Shown here: positions 56,095 through 64,000 of the stretch, in pieces
How positions within the stretch are numbered: the stretch's first letter is position 1
How the letters are laid out: each line of letters starts with the position of its first letter
Source of the DNA: Marinobacterium aestuarii
GTDB taxonomy: Bacteria; Pseudomonadota; Gammaproteobacteria; Pseudomonadales; Balneatricaceae
Length of the DNA stretch: 64,000 bases
Reading direction: 5' to 3'
Assembly (NCBI RefSeq): GCF_001651805.1
Contig: NZ_CP015839.1
Span: forward strand, 1,674,001-1,738,000
Translations under genes and position numbers: made by a program
Notes under the pieces: generated by a model
The model's input: the letters and a program-made list of their open reading frames with translations, nothing else
The model's database searches: none
Told to the model about the DNA's origin: nothing

Positions 56095-57339
56095 ATGCAT
56101 TGGATACTGCTATGCCTTATTGTGCTGGCGTTTGTATTGATCGTGGCCGAAGACTTTGTCCATATCAATAAAGCCAAGTCGAGCCTGTTTTTGGGAACCC
56201 TCGTCTGGCTGCTGGCGTTTATCTTTCCTGAACCCGGTGTCGATGCCGCGACCATTCAGGCGCAACTGAACGAAAACCTGCTGGACATCGCCACCCTGTG
56301 GCTCTTTCTGATGGCGGCAATGACCTTCGTGGCCTACCTCAACCAGCAGGGTCTGATTACCCAGATGGTGTACCGCATTCTGCCGGCGCGTATCGGTCAG
56401 CGTCAGTTGATGCTCCTGATGGCGCTGCTGGCACTGGCGTTTTCGTCTCTGGCAGACAACATCACCGCATCCCTGATCATGCTATCACTGCTGTCTTCGC
56501 TCAAGCTTAAGACCGAAACCGTGCTGAAGTTTGCGGCATTGCTGGTGTTCGCCGTGAACTCCGGTGGCGTATCGCTGATTACCGGTGACGTAACGACCCT
56601 GATGATCTTCCTCGCCGGCAAGGTGAGTATCAGCAATCTGTTCATGCTGATTCCTGCGGCGATCCTCGGGGTTATTGTGCTGTTGTTGACGATGCTCGGC
56701 GGCACCACGGGCGAGCTGGATATTCCACATTTTCGGCGCCCCATTGGCGGGCGCGACAAGGTCATTGCGCTGCTGTTCGTGCTGACCATCGGCTCGACAC
56801 TTTTCATGAGCGTGTATTTCAGTGTGCCACCGGTATTGAGTTTCCTGTTTGGGCTCTCGGTGATGTTCCTGATGTATCAGTTTCTCAACCGCAATACGCC
56901 CTCAAGCCAGAGTGTGCTGGAGTATATTCGCGAGATCGAGTTCGACACCCTGCTGTTCTTCCTCGGCGTATTGCTGCTGGTGGGTATGCTCAAGGAGCTG
57001 TCGGTGCTGGAGCAGCTGCCGGCGCTGTACCAGGTGATGCCGGTCTACGCGGCCAACTATGTGGTCGGTCTGCTGTCTGCGCTGGTGGACAACGTGCCTT
57101 TGACTGCAGCCATCCTCAAGTCTGGTATCGACATGGATCGCGCAGACTGGATGGGGCTGACCTATGCCACGGGTGTGGGTGGTTCTCTGCTGATCATCGG
57201 CTCGGCGGCGGGTGTTATTGCCATGAGCAAGATTGAAGCCCTCAGCTTTGCGACCTATCTGCGATTTCTGCCGCGTTTGTTGCTGGCCTACAGTGTGGGT
57301 TATGTGGCGGTGCTGGCAATCGCAGATGCCATGCTATAG
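56095..57339 (+). CDS. nhaD: Na+/H+ antiporter, NhaD type
   Basis: A 414-residue inner-membrane transporter of the ion-transporter superfamily with about 12 helices. Recognisable NhaD features: SLADNITASLIMLSLL, VFAVNSGGVSLITGDVTTLMIFLAG (compare NAGGxWSPIGDVTT) and LVDNVPLTAAILKSG in the second half, each with charged or polar residues in membrane segments. NhaD-type antiporters expel sodium and suit marine or saline bacteria. The ATG at 56095 has GGGGAG 12 bases upstream; a GTG at 56083 is an alternative. Confidence 0.85.
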   Translation: MHWILLCLIVLAFVLIVAEDFVHINKAKSSLFLGTLVWLLAFIFPEPGVDAATIQAQLNENLLDIATLWLFLMAAMTFVAYLNQQGLITQMVYRILPARIGQRQLMLLMALLALAFSSLADNITASLIMLSLLSSLKLKTETVLKFAALLVFAVNSGGVSLITGDVTTLMIFLAGKVSISNLFMLIPAAILGVIVLLLTMLGGTTGELDIPHFRRPIGGRDKVIALLFVLTIGSTLFMSVYFSVPPVLSFLFGLSVMFLMYQFLNRNTPSSQSVLEYIREIEFDTLLFFLGVLLLVGMLKELSVLEQLPALYQVMPVYAANYVVGLLSALVDNVPLTAAILKSGIDMDRADWMGLTYATGVGGSLLIIGSAAGVIAMSKIEALSFATYLRFLPRLLLAYSVGYVAVLAIADAML

Positions 57340-57398
57340 CAGCCTGGCCGTTTGCGTCTGATATCGTTGCGGGTATCAGGGGGAGAGCAGATAAAAGT

Positions 57399-57473
57399 GC
57401 GGGCAGGAGTCGGCGCCTTGGTGCCGACTCCTGCCCGCAATGCAGCAGAGACAGAAGGGGAAGTGTCTCTGCT
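57399..57473. other. Two strong hairpins after nhaD
   Basis: A 16-bp perfect stem (GCGGGCAGGAGTCGGC, 57399-57438) is followed five bases later by a 10-bp perfect stem (AGCAGAGACA/TGTCTCTGCT, 57444-57473). There is no T-tract; they separate convergent genes. Confidence 0.55.
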
Positions 57474-57516
57474 CCGGTTGAAAGTTTGATCAAGTGGTTT
57501 ATGGCAAGTTCGGTTG

Positions 57517-57792
57517 TCACGCGGCAGCGCTGTTGCCGTGTTCCGGGTGGGTTGCCAGAAAGTGTTGCAGTACCTTGCGCAAAACCTCGGCATGGCCTGT
57601 ATTGCCGCACCGTTCGGCGCGTTTTATATCATCAAGAATGATGCTCTTGATTCGCTGGTCGCCGTGGTGGGATGTCAGGTACTGCCCCAGCGCCATCGCG
57701 ATCATGGGGTCCATGTGTTCATGTTCCGCGATTGCCTCGATTTCAGCCTCCGTCAAATCGCACATTGCCAAGCATTCTTCATACGTCAACAT
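57517..57792 (-). CDS. Conserved small protein of unknown function
   Basis: A 91-residue protein from the ATG at 57792: MLTYEECLAMCDLTEAEIEAIAEHEHMDPMIAMALGQYL, then DDIKRAERCGNTGHAEVLRKVLQHFLATHPEH. It is helical and soluble. I recall similar short proteins with the LTEEEIxAIAEHEH phrase as conserved hypotheticals in Pseudomonas relatives. GGAG lies about 11 bases before this ATG; starts at 57825-57855 are possible. Function unknown. Confidence 0.7.
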   Translation of the reverse strand: MLTYEECLAMCDLTEAEIEAIAEHEHMDPMIAMALGQYLTSHHGDQRIKSIILDDIKRAERCGNTGHAEVLRKVLQHFLATHPEHGNSAAA

Positions 57793-58046
57793 ACCGTGAT
57801 ATCTCCATTGTTTGGGGGAGTTCATCATTATTTTCTTTGCCTTCCCTGAGAGCACTCATGAGTGTAGAAGGGCTTGGCGGTGGTCGCTATGGCAGTTTTC
57901 GTATTTAAATTCATGCGTCTGAATCGCTTGTTTATTGCGGTTCATGCTGCGGCTGCAAAGTGAAACTGCGGTGTTTCTCGTTGTGCCCCGTGCTGCTGCG
58001 TCTGGGGCGATTGTGCGTTTGCAAAGGCATGGATTTGATTGTCGTC

Positions 58047-59177
58047 TCAGTCCTTTCGAAACGGCAGCCAGGTCGTCAATTCTTCGATTTGAGCCCGCAT
58101 GGCATCGCGCTCGGTGCTCATGGCCTTGTTGATGGCGTCGGCGAAGCCCGGGTGCCTGATCCAGTGGCCGGACCAGGTTTCGATCGGCTGGAAGCCGCGC
58201 TGGATCTTGTGTTCGCCCTGAGCGCCGGGGTCGAAGCGGGTCAGGCCCTGCTCGATGCAGTATTCGATGCCCTGGTAGTAGCAGGTTTCGAAATGCAGGC
58301 TGTCGTAGTCATCCCGGCAGCCCCAGTAGCGGCCGTACAGGGTGGAGCTGCTCTTGAGGGATAGTGCCCCCGCAACGGGCTGGCCGCCTTTTTCGGCGAT
58401 CACCAGCAGCAGTTGTTCGGGCATGGTCCGGTGCAGCAGCTGGAAGAATTCGGGTGTCAGGTAGCCTGTGCGCCCGCGTTTCAAATAGGTGTTCTGGTAA
58501 AAGGCGTAGAAAATGTCGAGTAGCTCGGGGCTAAGTTCGGTGCCTTGAATGCGGCGCAGGCTGATCTGCTGGTCGAGTACCTTTTGGCGTTCGCGGCGGA
58601 TATTTTTGCGCTTGCGTGAGGCAAATTTTTCCAGGAAATGGTCGAAGTTGCGAAAGCCCTCGTTGAGCCAGTGATACTGGGTGCCCAGACGCAGCGTGAG
58701 ATTGGATGCTTCCATGCTCTGTCGCAGTCCGGGTTCCACAAAGAGGCCGTGCCAGGATGAGGCCCCAAAGCGCTCAGCCAGCTGTCTGATGGCATCCAGC
58801 AGGGCGGGCATCAGGGTTGCTGTCGGTTGGCTGCTGCCAATGCGCGGTCCGGCGGCGGGAGTAAACGGAATGGCAGTGACAAGTTTGGGGTAGTAATCCA
58901 GCCCGTGGCGCTGGTAGGCATCCGCCCAGGCCCAGTCGAACACATATTCGCCATAGGAGTGGGTTTTAAGGTACAGCGGCATGACGGCGATGGTGTCGCC
59001 GTCCTGTTCGACAGCGATATGCAGGGACTGCCAGCCGGTTTGCGGGCTGACGCTATGGCTGTCTTCCAGAGCGGCGAGAAACTCATAGCGCAGAAAGGGG
59101 TAGTCGATGCCACAGAGTCGGTTCCAGGTGTCTGGGCCTATAGCGCCGATGTCGGTGTGAATCTTGAGTTCAAGCAT
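58047..59177 (-). CDS. FemAB-like GNAT-superfamily protein (DUF482)
   Basis: A 376-residue protein of the family described as peptidoglycan biosynthesis/recognition FemAB-like. Features: WNRLCGIDYPFLRYEFLAALEDSHSV, PLYLKTHSYGEYVFDWAWADAYQRHGLDYYPKLVTAIPFTPA, and in the second half SRKRKNIRRERQKV and CYYQGIEYCIEQGLTRFDPGAQGEHKIQRGF. The precise substrate is unknown. Divergent from the HIT gene. Confidence 0.85.
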   Translation of the reverse strand: MLELKIHTDIGAIGPDTWNRLCGIDYPFLRYEFLAALEDSHSVSPQTGWQSLHIAVEQDGDTIAVMPLYLKTHSYGEYVFDWAWADAYQRHGLDYYPKLVTAIPFTPAAGPRIGSSQPTATLMPALLDAIRQLAERFGASSWHGLFVEPGLRQSMEASNLTLRLGTQYHWLNEGFRNFDHFLEKFASRKRKNIRRERQKVLDQQISLRRIQGTELSPELLDIFYAFYQNTYLKRGRTGYLTPEFFQLLHRTMPEQLLLVIAEKGGQPVAGALSLKSSSTLYGRYWGCRDDYDSLHFETCYYQGIEYCIEQGLTRFDPGAQGEHKIQRGFQPIETWSGHWIRHPGFADAINKAMSTERDAMRAQIEELTTWLPFRKD

Positions 59178-59248
59178 TTTTACCTATACTTCCGTTAATG
59201 CCCGGGTGCAGAATATCCGGTTTTGGCGTGGCGAACAGGAGCCCCTAG

Positions 59249-59698
59249 ATGGATGAGCTGGAACTCGAATTTGAACTCCACCCGCAGCTGGCACAGGACT
59301 GTATCCCGTTGGGGGACTTTGCGCTCTGTCGTTTGCTGCTGATCAATGATGCCAACTATCCCTGGTTTGTGCTGGTGCCGCGGCGCAGCGGTGTCAGTGA
59401 AATTTACCATCTGTCGTCAGAGGATCAGGTGCAGCTGATGCGCGAATCCTGCTTTCTGGCCGAAAATCTGGCTGACGCCTTTGTCGCCCGCAAGATGAAT
59501 GTTGCCTCTCTGGGCAATATGGTGCCACAGCTGCACCTGCATCACATCGTGCGGTTCGAAAAAGACCCGGCCTGGCCTGGGCCTGTATGGGGCAAGCTGC
59601 CTGCGCGCACTTACACTGCGGAGCAGGTTGCGGGTATCCGCAAGAAACTGCAGGCGCTGATGTCCGGTGAGCTGGACTTCGTGCCGCAGCCCGCCTGA
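59249..59698 (+). CDS. HIT-family hydrolase-like protein
   Basis: A 149-residue histidine-triad protein. The core QLHLHHIVRFEKDPAWPGPVWG contains the HxHH motif and the DxxWPxPxWG phrase of bacterial HIT proteins related to the Ap4A hydrolase fold. The upstream half (LPLGDF-like IPLGDFALCRLLLINDANYPWFVLVPRR) matches the family. The third triad histidine is the one in LHH followed by hydrophobic residues. Substrate unknown; a nucleotide ester is likely. Confidence 0.87.
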   Translation: MDELELEFELHPQLAQDCIPLGDFALCRLLLINDANYPWFVLVPRRSGVSEIYHLSSEDQVQLMRESCFLAENLADAFVARKMNVASLGNMVPQLHLHHIVRFEKDPAWPGPVWGKLPARTYTAEQVAGIRKKLQALMSGELDFVPQPA

Positions 59699-59794
59699 TA
59701 GGCGTCGGCCGACGGCCGCTGTGTCGGTACATGCAGAGGCTAAGGTGCAGGTAAAATTAGCCTGCGCGGGTCTGTAAGCGCCTTTCAAATCAGG

Positions 59795-60079
59795 TATAAT
59801 TCGCCGCTTTGTGACGCCTGTTGTGGTGCAAAGGCGGCGTTTTTGCGTCATGTGCTCAGTTGTTATGCTGCCAAGAGCCGGTTTTGGCCTTGAACCCTGC
59901 GTCGTGCCGCCCAGAAATGTTGGGTCCCGGGTGAGGTCTGGATTACCGCTTGCCCGTGAGTGGTTTGCTGCTGTGATATCCGGCAGGCGACAGGCACACA
60001 GCTAATGGCCGCTTCAGGCGGCGCTATACAAGATTTCGGGGCGCGTCCCCCTATGGTTAATCGACAGGAATTGGAAACT
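59795..60079 (+). promoter_or_regulatory. aspS promoter and leader with a hairpin
   Basis: TATAAT (59795-59800) with CTGTAA 17 bp upstream. A hairpin follows at once (CGCCGCTTTG at 59802 pairing with CAAAGGCGGCG ending at 59839) and then five T residues. The remaining 235 bp to the aspS start hold no clear gene. Confidence 0.5.
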
Positions 60080-61843
60080 ATGCGCAGCCATTATTGCGGT
60101 GAGCTGAGAGAAGAACATATCGGCGAAGATGTGACGCTGATGGGTTGGGTTCACCGTCGCCGCGACCACGGCGGGGTTATCTTCCTCGACGTGCGTGATC
60201 GTGAAGGCATTTCCCAGGTTGTATTTGATCCGGACCGTGAAGAAAGCTTCAAGCTCGCGGACAGCGTGCGCAGCGAGTTTGTTATCGAACTGCGCGGTAC
60301 AGTGCGAGCCCGTCCTGATGGCACTCTGAACAAGGATATGTCCACCGGCGGCATTGAAGTGCTGGGCAAGGAACTGATTATCCTGAACAAGGCGGAAACG
60401 CCGCCGTTCCAGCTGGACGACCATCAGCAGGTGGGCGAGGACGTGCGTCTGCGTCACCGTTACATCGACCTGCGCCGTCCTGAAATCCAGAACAAGCTGC
60501 GCTTTCGCTCCAAGGTGACCAGTGCGCTGCGCACCTACCTGGATGGCCATGGCTTCCTGGATATCGAAACCCCTATCCTGACCCGTGCCACGCCTGAAGG
60601 CGCGCGCGACTATCTGGTGCCAAGCCGTACCCATGAAGGGTCCTTCTTTGCGCTGCCGCAGTCGCCCCAGCTGTTCAAGCAGCTGCTGATGGTGTCCGGC
60701 TTTGACCGCTACTACCAGATTGCCAAGTGCTTCCGTGATGAAGACCTGCGTGCCGACCGCCAGCCTGAATTTACCCAGGTGGATATCGAAGCCTCGTTCA
60801 TGAATGAGGAAGAGATCATGGGCATGGCCGAGGAAATGATCCGCGGTGTTTTCCAGAATCTGATGAATGTGGATCTGGGCGAATTCCCCCGCATGCCCTA
60901 CGCCGAAGCCATGCGTCGCTTCGGTTCGGACAAGCCGGATCTGCGTATCTCCATGGAGCTGGTCGATGTTGCCGACCTGATGGCAACGGTCGACTTCAAG
61001 GTCTTCGCAGGCCCGGCCAAGGATCCCAAGGGCCGTGTTGCGGCACTGAAGGTTCCGGGCGGCGCCGTGCTGACCCGCAAGCAGATTGACGACTACACCA
61101 AGTTTGTCAGCATCTATGGTGCCCGCGGTCTGGCCTGGATCAAGGTCAATGCGCTGGAAGACGGTGTTGAGGGGCTGCAGTCGCCCATCGTCAAGTTCCT
61201 GGGTGAAGATGTCTCCCTGCAGATCATGCAGCGTCTGGGCGCCAAGAACGGTGATATCGTATTCTTTGGCGCCGACAGCGCCAAGATCGTCAGCGAAGCC
61301 ATTGGTGCACTGCGCATCAAGGTGGCGGAAGATCTGGGTCTGATCGAGCGCGAGTGGGCACCGCTGTGGGTCGTGGACTTCCCGATGTTCGAGGAAACCG
61401 GCAAGGGCGGCCTTACCGCGCTGCACCATCCGTTCACGGCACCGAGCTGCAGCGTCGACGAGCTGAAATCCAGCCCTGAAACCGCACTGTCCCGCGCCTA
61501 TGACATGGTGCTCAATGGTACTGAGCTGGGGGGCGGCTCCATCCGTATCCACGATCAGGCCATGCAGAAGGTGGTGTTCAAGATTCTGGGTATCGAGGAC
61601 GAGGAAGCGCAGGAAAAATTTGGCTTCCTGCTCAATGCCCTTAAATACGGTGCGCCGCCCCACGGTGGTCTGGCATTCGGCCTTGATCGTCTGGTGATGC
61701 TGATGACCGGCTCCGACTCGATTCGTGAAGTTATTGCCTTCCCGAAAACCCAGAGCGCGTCCTGCATGCTGACCGATGCGCCGGGCGAAGTGAGTGCGGC
61801 TCAGTTGCACGAACTGAACATTCGTCTGCGCAAGACCCCCTGA
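60080..61843 (+). CDS. aspS: Aspartate-tRNA ligase
   Basis: Charges tRNA-Asp with aspartate. The 587-residue protein starts [18 protein letters not shown], the family N-terminus; the longer frame from 59960 is not conserved. The anticodon-binding OB domain has [22 protein letters not shown]. Class II motif 2 is [24 protein letters not shown] and motif 3 [28 protein letters not shown]. The bacterial insertion (GAD) domain lies between, as expected for the approximately 590-residue bacterial type. The presence of a discriminating or non-discriminating form cannot be settled by eye. yebC follows 52 bp downstream. Confidence 0.97.
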   Translation: MRSHYCGELREEHIGEDVTLMGWVHRRRDHGGVIFLDVRDREGISQVVFDPDREESFKLADSVRSEFVIELRGTVRARPDGTLNKDMSTGGIEVLGKELIILNKAETPPFQLDDHQQVGEDVRLRHRYIDLRRPEIQNKLRFRSKVTSALRTYLDGHGFLDIETPILTRATPEGARDYLVPSRTHEGSFFALPQSPQLFKQLLMVSGFDRYYQIAKCFRDEDLRADRQPEFTQVDIEASFMNEEEIMGMAEEMIRGVFQNLMNVDLGEFPRMPYAEAMRRFGSDKPDLRISMELVDVADLMATVDFKVFAGPAKDPKGRVAALKVPGGAVLTRKQIDDYTKFVSIYGARGLAWIKVNALEDGVEGLQSPIVKFLGEDVSLQIMQRLGAKNGDIVFFGADSAKIVSEAIGALRIKVAEDLGLIEREWAPLWVVDFPMFEETGKGGLTALHHPFTAPSCSVDELKSSPETALSRAYDMVLNGTELGGGSIRIHDQAMQKVVFKILGIEDEEAQEKFGFLLNALKYGAPPHGGLAFGLDRLVMLMTGSDSIREVIAFPKTQSASCMLTDAPGEVSAAQLHELNIRLRKTP

Positions 61844-61895
61844 TAAAAAGTAGTGGCGGGGCCGCTGCGGCGGCTCTGCAGATAGAGGTATATCT

Positions 61896-62639
61896 ATGGC
61901 AGGTCATTCGAAATTCGCCAACATCAAGCACCGCAAGGCGGCCCAGGATGCGAAGCGCGGCAAGGTTTTCACCAAGCTGATTCGCGAACTGACCGTGGCA
62001 TCCAAGGAAGGCGGGCCTAATCCGGACGACAACCCGCGCCTGCGTGCGGCGGTGGACAAGGCGCTGGGTGCCAACATGAAGCGCGATACCATCGACAAGG
62101 CGGTTGCGCGCGGTGCCGGCGGCATGGACGGTGAAAGCTACGACGAGCTGACCTACGAAGGCTACGGCATCAACGGCGTGGCGATTCTGGTCGAGTGCAT
62201 GACCGATAACGTCAACCGTACCGTGTCCCAGGTGCGTGCCGCCTTCAACAAGTTTGGTGGCAATCTGGGTACCAACGGTTCGGTGTCCTACCTGTTCGAG
62301 AAAAAAGGCCAGCTCAGCTTTGGTGAGGGCGCGGACGAAGATGCCATCATGGAAGCGGCGCTGGACGTGGGGGCTGAGGATGTGGTCGGCAATGACGACG
62401 GTTCTGTGGATGTGTTCACGGCGCCGGCGGATTTCATGACCGTCAAACAGGGTCTGGCAGACGCCGGTTTTGAGTCCGATTTTGCCGAGGTCTCGATGAT
62501 TCCGGCCACTACGGTGGAGCTGGATGTCGAGACCGCCCGCAGGGTCATGAAGCTGATCGATGCGCTGGATGACCTGGATGATTCGCAGAATGTTTTCCAC
62601 AATGCGGATATTCCCGACGAGGCGATGGACGGCGACTGA
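61896..62639 (+). CDS. yebC: YebC/PmpR-family protein
   Basis: A 247-residue protein beginning [31 protein letters not shown], the family hallmark. [35 protein letters not shown] and [24 protein letters not shown] are also typical. YebC proteins have been described as transcription regulators (PmpR) and, more recently, as ribosome-associated factors that help translation of polyproline stretches. Here it lies between aspS and ruvC, a widespread gammaproteobacterial order. Confidence 0.95.
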   Translation: MAGHSKFANIKHRKAAQDAKRGKVFTKLIRELTVASKEGGPNPDDNPRLRAAVDKALGANMKRDTIDKAVARGAGGMDGESYDELTYEGYGINGVAILVECMTDNVNRTVSQVRAAFNKFGGNLGTNGSVSYLFEKKGQLSFGEGADEDAIMEAALDVGAEDVVGNDDGSVDVFTAPADFMTVKQGLADAGFESDFAEVSMIPATTVELDVETARRVMKLIDALDDLDDSQNVFHNADIPDEAMDGD

Positions 62640-62830
62640 GTCGTTTCGCGTCACGGGCATCCCGCCGGGGCACACCAGGCCGGGGTCAGGATTTTAGTCG
62701 TCGTCAGTGAAGCCATTGCGGGCTTGCACGGATGGGGCTGTAAAATCCGGGCTCCGGCCTTTTATTTTGCGCAGCGGTACGCCTGAGTCGGTATCATGGC
62801 CCGGGCGCACTCAGGGATAAGCGAATCTGT

Positions 62831-63349
62831 ATGCTGATTCTAGGAATTGACCCCGGCTCTCGGATTACCGGGTACGGGGTGATCAACCATGTCGACGGGC
62901 GCAACGAATATGTTGCCAGTGGCTGTATTCGCATCAAGGGCGATGAACTGCCCGAACGGCTGCGGCAGGTTTACGCCGGCGTCAGTGAGATCGTCGAGAC
63001 CTATTGCCCGCAGGAAATGGCGATCGAGCAGGTTTTCATGGCACGCAATCCGGACTCGGCCTTAAAGCTTGGGCAGGCGCGCGGTGTGGCCATCGTCGCC
63101 TGCAGTAATCGGGATCTGCCGGTGTATGAGTACGCCGCCCGCAAGGTCAAGCAGGCGGTGGTGGGCAATGGCGGCGCCGACAAGACGCAGGTGCAGCACA
63201 TGGTGTCCTATTTGTTGAAATTGCCGGGTCTGCCCCAGGCTGATGCCGCCGATGCCCTGGCCATTGCCATCTGTCATGCCCATACCCGCAGCAGCATGGT
63301 GCGCACCCTGGGTGTCTGCGCCAGTCGCAACGGACGCTGGCGCAAATGA
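62831..63349 (+). CDS. ruvC: Holliday-junction endonuclease RuvC
   Basis: Resolves Holliday junctions during recombination and repair. The 172-residue length is typical. The acidic active site is visible: [14 protein letters not shown] (first Asp at residue 7), [24 protein letters not shown] (Glu) and [18 protein letters not shown] (last two Asp). A -10-like TATCAT lies about 40 bp upstream of the start. The downstream gene is a TRIC-like channel gene overlapping by four bases rather than ruvA, which would normally follow. Confidence 0.95.
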   Translation: MLILGIDPGSRITGYGVINHVDGRNEYVASGCIRIKGDELPERLRQVYAGVSEIVETYCPQEMAIEQVFMARNPDSALKLGQARGVAIVACSNRDLPVYEYAARKVKQAVVGNGGADKTQVQHMVSYLLKLPGLPQADAADALAIAICHAHTRSSMVRTLGVCASRNGRWRK

Positions 63350-64000
63350 CCTACCTTGAGTTTGTCTACGCGGCGGACCTTGCCGGTGTCGCCGTGTTTG
63401 CCACCACCGGGGCGCTCGCAGCCCAGGGCAAGCGACTGGATATTCTGGGTGTGGTGGTGCTGGGCATTGTGACGGCCCTGGGTGGCGGTACGCTGCGGGA
63501 CATCACCCTGAATGCTCATCCTGTACTCTGGATCGGCGATACCCTCTATTTGTGGGTGGCCATTCTGAGTGCGGTTGTCGCCTTTGTGCTGTCGCGCTAT
63601 ATCCAGTACCCCAGGCGCATGTTGCTGATTCTGGATGCGCTGGGGTTGTCGCTGTTCGCCATTCTGGGGGCGCAGAAGGCCGTCGCCCTGGGAATGCCGG
63701 ATGTGGTGGTGGTCATGATGGCGGTCATTACCGGCGTGGCCGGCGGCATGATTCGCGATCTCCTCACAGGTCAAGTGCCGCTGATTCTGCAATGGAACGG
63801 TGAAATGTACGCCAGCTGTGCGCTGGTGGGCGCGCTGGTGTATGTGGTGTTCAGCCATGTCATGACCGAGCCCACGCGCTGGCTGGAGCTCAGTGCCATG
63901 ACCATAGTGTTTGTGTTTCGCATGGCCTCTATTGTGGCGGGCCTGCGGCTGCCCGAGTTTATAGTGGCGGGACACAGGCTGGAATCACCTGAAGAAGCCC
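63346..64000 (+). CDS. TRIC/YadS-type cation channel family protein, 3' end cut
   Basis: Starts at the ATG overlapping the ruvC stop (ATGA) and stays open to the window end, 218 codons visible. The protein has about seven hydrophobic helices. The two repeats of the family (UPF0126) are seen as [40 protein letters not shown] and later [41 protein letters not shown], each with the GGGxxRD motif. Related bacterial proteins form trimeric potassium-permeable channels. The full length is usually about 205-220 residues, so only the last few codons are probably missing. Confidence 0.85.
   Translation, partial: MTYLEFVYAADLAGVAVFATTGALAAQGKRLDILGVVVLGIVTALGGGTLRDITLNAHPVLWIGDTLYLWVAILSAVVAFVLSRYIQYPRRMLLILDALGLSLFAILGAQKAVALGMPDVVVVMMAVITGVAGGMIRDLLTGQVPLILQWNGEMYASCALVGALVYVVFSHVMTEPTRWLELSAMTIVFVFRMASIVAGLRLPEFIVAGHRLESPEEA

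Noticed and set aside
59811-60005. Leader peptide open frame ahead of aspS
   Set aside because: Not enriched in Asp codons, no good ribosome-binding site, and it overlaps the hairpin and the leader; unsupported.

Overview
The window reads as chromosomal DNA of a GC-rich, aerobic, probably marine gammaproteobacterium. Gene content and protein signatures (Pseudomonas-like ErcA/ErcS, SpeC, DUF3301, YejK, PA3496-type proteins, FabV, NhaD, LDH-type malate dehydrogenase, the aspS-yebC-ruvC order) point to the Oceanospirillales/Pseudomonadales area, perhaps a Marinobacterium-like genus. That placement is inference from remembered family features, not from a search. I see no rRNA, tRNA, prophage, transposase or CRISPR array. 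Most of the window is ordinary core and near-core genome.

Region 1 (1-15.2 kb) is a central-metabolism supercluster. It holds the end of an ammonium transporter gene, an LDH-like malate dehydrogenase, citrate synthase on the minus strand, sdhCDAB, sucAB-lpd and sucCD. Together these encode most of the oxidative TCA cycle. Recognisable promoters lie upstream of gltA and sdhC, and terminators follow sdhB and sucD.

Region 2 (15.3-24.1 kb) holds a Lon-domain protein and a pair of MITE-like repeats. A minus-strand group (DUF3301 protein, truncated haemoglobin, 8-bp overlapping permease) follows, then SelO, a hairpin-rich gap, a DUF599 membrane protein, htpG, a structured RNA candidate and a short DksA-like protein.

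Region 3 (24.2-33.2 kb) carries an ErcA-type alcohol dehydrogenase overlapping an ErcS/NahK-type hybrid kinase. A MocR regulator then sits divergent from a DUF1127 protein and a PhzF-like enzyme, with five related half-sites between them. A CBS-domain protein, ornithine decarboxylase and hisC complete the region.

Region 4 (33.6-48.1 kb) contains trhO, two diguanylate cyclases, yejK, two small acidic PA3496-like proteins, an orphan lipoprotein, a PatZ-like protein acetyltransferase overlapping an alkyltransferase-like DNA repair gene, a DUF5610 protein, a tandem universal stress protein, xthA and gor. A 169-bp palindromic MITE follows gor.

Region 5 (48.1-64 kb) starts with modABC divergent from modE around a near-perfect ModE box. 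It continues with fabV, a META-domain lipoprotein convergent with a LysR regulator through a shared 18-bp palindrome, two small conserved or hypothetical proteins, an NhaD antiporter, a small conserved protein, a FemAB-like GNAT protein, a HIT protein, aspS, yebC, ruvC, and the start of a TRIC-type channel gene cut by the window end.

I found no clear undescribed multi-gene system. The most interesting signals are small-scale: the multi-hairpin RNA candidate at 23519-23673, the 30-bp-phased operator array at 28601-28719, repeat elements whose ends supply the stop codons of flanking genes, the shared-stop palindrome at 53753-53770, and a LysR gene that seems to lack a canonical start codon at the family-conserved position.
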